This document shows positions 59,613 through 64,000 of a DNA stretch of 64,000 nucleotides, one piece after another. Position 1 is the stretch's first letter; every line of letters starts with the position of its first letter. A program made the position numbers and the translations under genes. This DNA comes from M3007 sp964646615 (GTDB taxonomy: Bacteria; Bacteroidota; Bacteroidia; Chitinophagales; Saprospiraceae): contig CAZYEV010000099.1 in assembly GCA_964646615.1 (NCBI GenBank), positions 38,504-102,503 of the forward strand, in the 5' to 3' direction. Under the pieces are notes generated by a model, which saw only the letters and a list, made by a program, of their open reading frames with translations, was not told the origin of the DNA and did not search any database.

Positions 59613-60272
59613 TCAATCGCGCCAGATGTAAGGGAACAAAACAAAAACTAAGGCAATCAGGATAGCATCTACGGCCAGCAGGTTGCGCACGTCGGGCCAG
59701 GCATCCACAGACATGCCTGGCGGCACAAAACAAGCCGCCGACAGGCGCATCAGCGTGAGCAACACCGGCAACACCACTGGAAAGCTCAGAATGGCCACCA
59801 GCGTAGCGCTCTGGTCGGCTTTGGAGGCAATGGCCGAAATAAAGGTGAAAGCAATGGAAAAACTCACACTGCCCAGCGCCAGCGTGCCGGCAAACAGCGG
59901 CCAGCGCTGCACCGGGCTATCGGCCACCAACGTAAAGGCAACCGCAGCCAGCCCCCCGAGCACCAACAGCAAAAGCGCATTGTACAGAACTTTGGCCAAC
60001 ACCAATGCTGCCGGGTCGGCCAACTGGTAGTAGTACAGCTGCCGGGCGCCGCTTTCGCGCACAAAACTTTTCACCACGGCGTTGATGGAGGCAAACAAGA
60101 TAATCAGCCAGAAAAGCGTATTCCAGACCGGCGGCGTGGGCTTTACCGAAGCCACATACACGACGAAAACCATACTGACCACATACAACACAATACCACT
60201 AAGCGCGTAGCGCTGGCGCAATTCAAGCACCATTTCTTTGTGTAGCAGCGGCAGGAGGTTTCTCCAGTTCAT
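59613..60272 (-). CDS. ccmB: Heme exporter protein CcmB
   Basis: The 219-residue product has the N-terminal LHKEMVLELRQRYALSGIVLYVV typical of CcmB and six predicted membrane helices, with LFWLIILFASINAVVKSF and SFPVVLPVLLTLMRL matching conserved stretches. CcmB is the membrane part of the CcmAB transporter that works with CcmC and CcmD to load heme onto CcmE. The ATPase partner ccmA is not in the window. It is probably the first gene of the ccmB-ccsA-ccmD-gdhA unit and diverges from a beta-barrel gene. A near-consensus -7 element (TTCCTTTG) lies at 60303-60310. Confidence 0.93.
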   Translation of the reverse strand: MNWRNLLPLLHKEMVLELRQRYALSGIVLYVVSMVFVVYVASVKPTPPVWNTLFWLIILFASINAVVKSFVRESGARQLYYYQLADPAALVLAKVLYNALLLLVLGGLAAVAFTLVADSPVQRWPLFAGTLALGSVSFSIAFTFISAIASKADQSATLVAILSFPVVLPVLLTLMRLSAACFVPPGMSVDAWPDVRNLLAVDAILIALVFVLFPYIWRD

Positions 60273-60390
60273 GTTCCTCAGCGGTCAACGCGCATTCGAC
60301 GGCAAAGGAACAACAAAACGTTGGTCTTCCATCCGCCCATTCGCTGCAAATGCCGTTCTTCGCCTGTACTTCCAAAAACAACACGACGCT

Positions 60391-61107
60391 ATGCCGATAC
60401 CTGTGCTCCTCTACCGCACCTATTCATTATTAGTATTCCTTGCCGCGACACCTTTAGTCGGCGCCGCCCAGGAGTCCGACGACCTGAAGGACCCGGCCTT
60501 CAACTTTGGCATCCAGGCGGGCGTCATTACGCCCAGCGCTTTGTTTCGCGTGCGCAACACCGTGCGGGAGGCCGAGGGTGTCCGGTATCAGATAGACCCC
60601 AGCACGGGCTTCCAGGTGGGCGGGCTGGCTACCTTCCGGCTGTCGAAGCGCTTCCAGTTGCAGGGCGGCTTTACGCTGCTGCTGCGCAACTACGACTGCT
60701 CCGCCACCTACGAAGAGCAAGCGCTGAGTGCGCGCCTCAACACCACGCTCTACGAGATTCCCCTCCTCATTACCTATTACCAGCGCATGAGCGAACGGCT
60801 GCTACTCTCACTCGGCACGGGTGTCAACCTGCAGACGCTGCCCAGCGACTTAGGTACGCGTGAGCAACATATGCAGGTGCTCGCCCTGCACAAATCCTTC
60901 GTTCTGCCGGCCAGCCTGACGGTGCTGGGCTTAGAGTTTCGCGCCAAAAACCGGGGCGGCTTCTTCGCCGGCCTGTCGTACTGCATCACGCCCTTTCACC
61001 TGTACGATACCGTATTTCTGAGCAAATTCGATGGGCGCGAGCGCGTCTATCCCGTCCCACACGTGGGCGATTACTTCGGGCTGGTGGCGCGGTATTATCT
61101 GGATTGA
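60391..61107 (+). CDS. Outer-membrane beta-barrel protein (PorT-like fold)
   Basis: The 238-residue product starts with a signal peptide (MPIPVLLYRTYSLLVFLAATPLVGAAQ). It is a chain of amphipathic strands that begins FNFGIQAGVITPSALFRV and contains FQVGGLATFRLSKRFQLQGGFTLLL and YEIPLLITYY. This is the pattern of small outer-membrane barrels of the PorT / outer membrane beta-barrel domain family. The chain ends in an aromatic-rich strand (YFGLVARYYLD). Function is unknown. A lipoprotein gene follows 40 bases downstream and may be a partner. The ATG at 60391 is chosen to give the signal peptide. Confidence 0.8.
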   Translation: MPIPVLLYRTYSLLVFLAATPLVGAAQESDDLKDPAFNFGIQAGVITPSALFRVRNTVREAEGVRYQIDPSTGFQVGGLATFRLSKRFQLQGGFTLLLRNYDCSATYEEQALSARLNTTLYEIPLLITYYQRMSERLLLSLGTGVNLQTLPSDLGTREQHMQVLALHKSFVLPASLTVLGLEFRAKNRGGFFAGLSYCITPFHLYDTVFLSKFDGRERVYPVPHVGDYFGLVARYYLD

Positions 61108-61147
61108 CACCACAAACGTCCGATTTCGTTGCAATTTTGCTGCTCCT

Positions 61148-61642
61148 ATGCGCTACCTGACCTTTATTGCCGGCGGTGTTGCCCTGTGGCTGGGGGCCTG
61201 CAATGCCTCGCCCAAATGCCCGTATAAACCAGAGCCTATTTTTAGCCAGGACTTGCCCCACGTGCTGGAGTACCGCTTCGAGCGTCAGGGCACCCAATCC
61301 TTAGAAAGCCTGTTGCTCGATACGCAGGTGCTCTTGGAAATCGGCCAGGAGGTGTGTCGCGACACGCGCCAGGAATTCCGCTTCACCGTCCAGGGCGACT
61401 ACAGCCGCTTCCCCGACTCCATGTGGCTCAAAGAAGCCGCTCGCCAGCTGGTGTTCTTGAGCACTTTTTCGCCCAAGCAGGCGCCGCTCAAGGCCTGGGC
61501 GGATGTGTTGGAGGCCGCCCGCCCGGCCATGCGCTTAGGCGAAGAGGCCGAACTCCAGCCGGGCATTTACGCCCGAGTGGACCGCATCGTAAGCCCCGAA
61601 CAGAGCACCCTTATTCTCATCCTCGCCCAACGCGAGCAATGA
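61148..61642 (+). CDS. Putative lipoprotein
   Basis: The 164-residue product has a lipoprotein signal (MRYLTFIAGGVALWLGAC, Cys18). The mature part is mixed alpha/beta with one or two disulphide candidates (PKCPYKP, EVCRDTR) and a C-terminal beta segment (IYARVDRIVSPEQSTLILILAQ). I do not recognise the family. It follows the beta-barrel gene on the same strand, 40 bases apart, and a -7-like CAATTTTG lies only 8 bases before its ATG, so it may be read from the upstream gene or have its own short leader. Confidence 0.7.
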   Translation: MRYLTFIAGGVALWLGACNASPKCPYKPEPIFSQDLPHVLEYRFERQGTQSLESLLLDTQVLLEIGQEVCRDTRQEFRFTVQGDYSRFPDSMWLKEAARQLVFLSTFSPKQAPLKAWADVLEAARPAMRLGEEAELQPGIYARVDRIVSPEQSTLILILAQREQ

Positions 61643-61730
61643 AGCCATACCACTCGCTGCGCCAGACGAATAGGCCGGTGTCCGGCCCTTTTTTGAGCAT
61701 GTACGCTTACACGTTCACCACGCTTCTCGC

Positions 61731-62546
61731 ATGAACCTGCTCGCCCGCATCGTGCTGGTGGGTGCCGGTCGCATCGCCACCCATCTGGGCCGCCGCCTGC
61801 GCGCCAAGAACTTGCGCATCGCACAGGTGCTCAACCGCTCTGCCGGGGCCGCCCAAACCCTGGCTGACGAACTGCACGCCGAGTGGTCGGACCAGTGGGC
61901 CGACATTGCACCCAACGCTGATTGGGTCATCCTGGCCGTGCGCGACGACGCCATCGCCGACGTCGGCGCCCAACTCAGCCAGTACGCTCCCAATGCGCTC
62001 TTTACCCACACTTCCGGCGCCACACCCGGTGCCATTCTGGCCCCCTACTGCCAGCGCTACGGCGTCTTTTACCCCCTCCAATCCTTCTCTGCCGAACACG
62101 TGCCTCTGTGGTCAAAAGTGCCTTTTTGTGTGGACGCCGCCAGCGCCGAAGACCTCGCCCTCTTGAAGAAAATCGCCAAAGTCATTGGCAATTTGGTGTA
62201 CCACATCACCGACGAGCAGCGCGCCGTGCTCCACATTGCAGCGGTCTTTGCCAACAATTTTGCCAATCACTGCTTCGCCGTGGCCGAACGCATCCTCGAA
62301 CAACAGGGCCTGCCTTTCGAGATGCTGCACCCGCTCATGGAAGAAACGCTGGCCAAAGCCCTGCTGGACTCTCCCGAAAGCATGCAAACTGGCCCTGCCA
62401 TCCGCGGCGATATGGACACCATACAGCGCCATTTGCGCTGGCTGCAAGACCATCCGCTGTGGCGCACACTGTACGTGGACATGTCGCGCAGCATCAACCC
62501 TACCCTACCGCTGGGCGAGCCACCCGCCTCATCGCCAGCGGACTAA
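61731..62546 (+). CDS. Rossmann-fold DUF2520 protein (ketopantoate-reductase-like)
   Basis: The 271-residue product has an N-terminal NAD(P)-binding Rossmann motif IVLVGAGRIATHLGRRL (about 7-23) and DWVILAVRDDAIADVG, followed by FTHTSGATPG, GVFYPLQSFS and a helical C-terminal DUF2520 domain with VFANNFANHCFAVAERILE and the conserved TGPAIRGDMDTIQRHL. Such proteins are predicted oxidoreductases related to pyrroline-carboxylate or ketopantoate reductases, without a settled substrate. It ends convergently with the DAO gene, with the stops overlapping by four bases. Confidence 0.9.
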   Translation: MNLLARIVLVGAGRIATHLGRRLRAKNLRIAQVLNRSAGAAQTLADELHAEWSDQWADIAPNADWVILAVRDDAIADVGAQLSQYAPNALFTHTSGATPGAILAPYCQRYGVFYPLQSFSAEHVPLWSKVPFCVDAASAEDLALLKKIAKVIGNLVYHITDEQRAVLHIAAVFANNFANHCFAVAERILEQQGLPFEMLHPLMEETLAKALLDSPESMQTGPAIRGDMDTIQRHLRWLQDHPLWRTLYVDMSRSINPTLPLGEPPASSPAD

Positions 62547-63568
62547 GGCCGGTCGAGCCGCACTTCAGGCGATAGCGCGCTGCCTTCCAGCAGGTGTTGG
62601 GCCAGATGTTCGGCCCAATAGGGCGCCAGCAAGGCACCTTTGGTGCCTAAGCCATTAAAAATAAAAAAGTCGGAACGCTGCGCGCTATTTCCTATAAGCG
62701 GGCGGCGGTCGCGCACGGTAGGCCGAATGCCGCTGGCCACCCCCACCACTTCAAAAGGCACTTGCAGCAGTTGTCGCAGTTCTTCCTCAATGGCTGTCGT
62801 GTCTGGTGCAGGCACCGGGTCGGTTGGCTGCCAGTGCCGATACGTAGCGCCTGCCCATACAAGGCCGTCGGAGAGCGGGATGAGTAGCAGGTTCTTTTTC
62901 AGCACATCGCGCAGCGAGGGGGCGGCAGGGGGCGCCAGGCGAATAAGCAGGGCCTCGCCAGCGGTCAGCCGCCAGGGCAGGTCAGGGAAAAACGGGTTGA
63001 GTGCCCCGCGCCAGCCTTCGCAAAAGACCACCGCGTCGTAGTCGGGTGCAGCATCCACGGCGGCTTCAGGGGTAATTTTTTTAGGGAAAAAAAGCCCTTG
63101 CCGGATGAAATGCGCCCGAAAGGCGCTGAGCAGCTGCGGAAAATCCACGCGGGCGGCGCCGCGTGTTTCGCCCCAAAGGCCGCTGTACCGCACAAGGGGT
63201 TGCCACGGGCCAGCATGGATGCACGTGCTGAGGAGCCCGGCGTACGCGGGGGCGCCTGAGCGCGCATTCCAATCGTTGGCGGCTTTGGGCGTATCGAGCA
63301 CGCGCAACACGCGCACTTCCGACCAGATGCAGACACCCAACGACACTTCCAGATCGGCATAGAAGCGCTGCGCCACGGGGAAGAAGTCGTCGTAGCGCCA
63401 GGTTTTGACGTAAAACTTGCCCGTAACCGGATTGATAAGCCCTGCAGCGGCTGTGGAGGCCGGATGCGGCAGGTCGCCATCGGCTACGTGTACGCTGGCG
63501 CCGCGTCGGAGGAGCGCCCAGGCCAGCGCAGTGCCGGCAATGCCCTGACCGACGACCAGGATGCGCAT
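62543..63568 (-). CDS. FAD-dependent oxidoreductase (DAO family)
   Basis: The 341-residue product begins with the FAD-binding motif MRILVVGQGIAGTALAWALLRRGASVHVAD and has the family segments HPASTAAAGLINPVTG and a C-terminal GIRPTVRDRRPLIG followed by FIFNGLGTKGALLAPYWAEHL. This is the D-amino-acid oxidase / glycine oxidase-like fold. It resembles the FAD part of MnmC in its ending, although the methyltransferase part is absent. The substrate is unknown. The ATG shares one base with the stop of the next gene upstream (TGATG), implying coupled translation. Confidence 0.87.
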   Translation of the reverse strand: MRILVVGQGIAGTALAWALLRRGASVHVADGDLPHPASTAAAGLINPVTGKFYVKTWRYDDFFPVAQRFYADLEVSLGVCIWSEVRVLRVLDTPKAANDWNARSGAPAYAGLLSTCIHAGPWQPLVRYSGLWGETRGAARVDFPQLLSAFRAHFIRQGLFFPKKITPEAAVDAAPDYDAVVFCEGWRGALNPFFPDLPWRLTAGEALLIRLAPPAAPSLRDVLKKNLLLIPLSDGLVWAGATYRHWQPTDPVPAPDTTAIEEELRQLLQVPFEVVGVASGIRPTVRDRRPLIGNSAQRSDFFIFNGLGTKGALLAPYWAEHLAQHLLEGSALSPEVRLDRP

Positions 63569-64000
63569 CAGGCGTAGCGGCGTCGTACCAATTTGATAAA
63601 TTTCTTGGCCGTTTCGATGCGCTTTTTGTCGGTCCAGCGGTAGCGCATCACGCAGTGTTCGAGCAGGAACGCTTTGGCCTGCTCCATGGAGCTGAAGTTG
63701 TTCAGGGCACTGATGGTTTTTTCAAATGCCTCGCTGTCTTCGCCAAAGAGTTCGCGTGTGAGCAAGAGCTTGTCGTTGAGGCCGATGGCCTTGCGCAGGT
63801 CGGGTATGGGCAATTCGGAGAGTTTTTCCGATAGTTCGACGGCCTGTTTGTATTCAAAAAGCGCTTCGGCTTCGGGCGGTGGCGCCGGGAAGCTGGGCGG
63901 CGGTGTGGGCGATGCGGCAGGTGCCTGCGGCTTCACTTGGGGCAACGGGTCGGCATTCTTAACCGCTTCGGATATGTTGGGCGCCGGCGGTGTTACGGGC
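63568..64000 (-). CDS. Conserved protein of unknown function, C-terminal part
   Basis: The frame is open to the right edge, so only the last 144 codons are seen. The visible N-terminal half is rich in proline and alanine (about 40-50 residues, low complexity). The C-terminal 90 residues form a helical domain with LRKAIGLNDKLLLTRELFGEDSEAFEKTI and a basic end (KKFIKLVRRRYA). I recall this pattern as widespread in Bacteroidota proteins of unknown function, with the I-G-x-N-D-x-F/L-L-x-x-R-E-L-F motif. It is coupled to the DAO gene by a TGATG overlap. The start of the gene lies outside the window. Confidence 0.7.
   Translation of the reverse strand, partial: PVTPPAPNISEAVKNADPLPQVKPQAPAASPTPPPSFPAPPPEAEALFEYKQAVELSEKLSELPIPDLRKAIGLNDKLLLTRELFGEDSEAFEKTISALNNFSSMEQAKAFLLEHCVMRYRWTDKKRIETAKKFIKLVRRRYA

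Overview
The window looks like a chromosomal stretch of a GC-rich member of the Bacteroidota, most likely a Saprospiria-like gliding or filamentous lineage. That placement is an inference. It rests on four things in the sequence: type IX secretion (T9SS) cargo with both type A and type B C-terminal sorting domains plus a PorP/SprF partner; a type III glutamine synthetase; the long Bacteroidota form of PurF; and a recurring promoter element TAnnTTTG (sometimes with an upstream TTG) together with start codons that lack Shine-Dalgarno sequences. I see no rRNA, CRISPR array, prophage or insertion sequence.

Layout. 0-8 kb: a truncated sodium:solute symporter diverges from glnN (GSIII), followed by an agmatine deiminase, aspartate kinase and an outer-membrane beta-barrel protein. 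8-27 kb: a minus-strand block with a CBS/ACT-like protein, PorP/SprF, a giant PKD adhesin, a flavin amine oxidase, a giant metalloprotease with SprB repeats, and (after three plus-strand tRNA genes, Val-GAC, Val-CAC and Pro-GGG) a giant SprB-repeat adhesin. 27-34 kb: hutI, an ABC-F ATPase, a DUF4230 protein, a lineage-specific helical protein and a small secreted protein. 34-40.4 kb: SRPBCC, CBS, then a tight gyrA-pyrR-pyrB operon and a membrane-anchored TIR-like protein. 40.6-45.1 kb: a third type B adhesin with CUB-like, choice-of-anchor-L and Calx-beta modules. 45.9-64 kb: fba, a paralogue of the helical protein, purF, an AAA/DUF4143 ATPase, a lipoprotein, purD, a TonB-C protein, an Lrp regulator, gdhA overlapping ccmD-ccsA-ccmB, a small beta-barrel and lipoprotein pair, a DUF2520 protein, a DAO-type oxidoreductase and a truncated conserved protein.

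Functionally the window mixes housekeeping (purine and pyrimidine synthesis, nitrogen assimilation by GSIII and glutamate dehydrogenase, cytochrome c maturation, DNA gyrase, glycolysis) with a large investment in exported surface proteins: about 19 kb of about 36 kb between 9 and 45 kb encodes four T9SS substrates. The least explained parts are the TIR-like membrane protein, the two diverged helical paralogues, the AAA/DUF4143 gene whose promoter sits inside a 13-bp inverted repeat, and several non-coding stretches with strong dyads or spaced direct repeats (around 34.2, 45.4-45.6, 49.3-49.4 and 53.9 kb).
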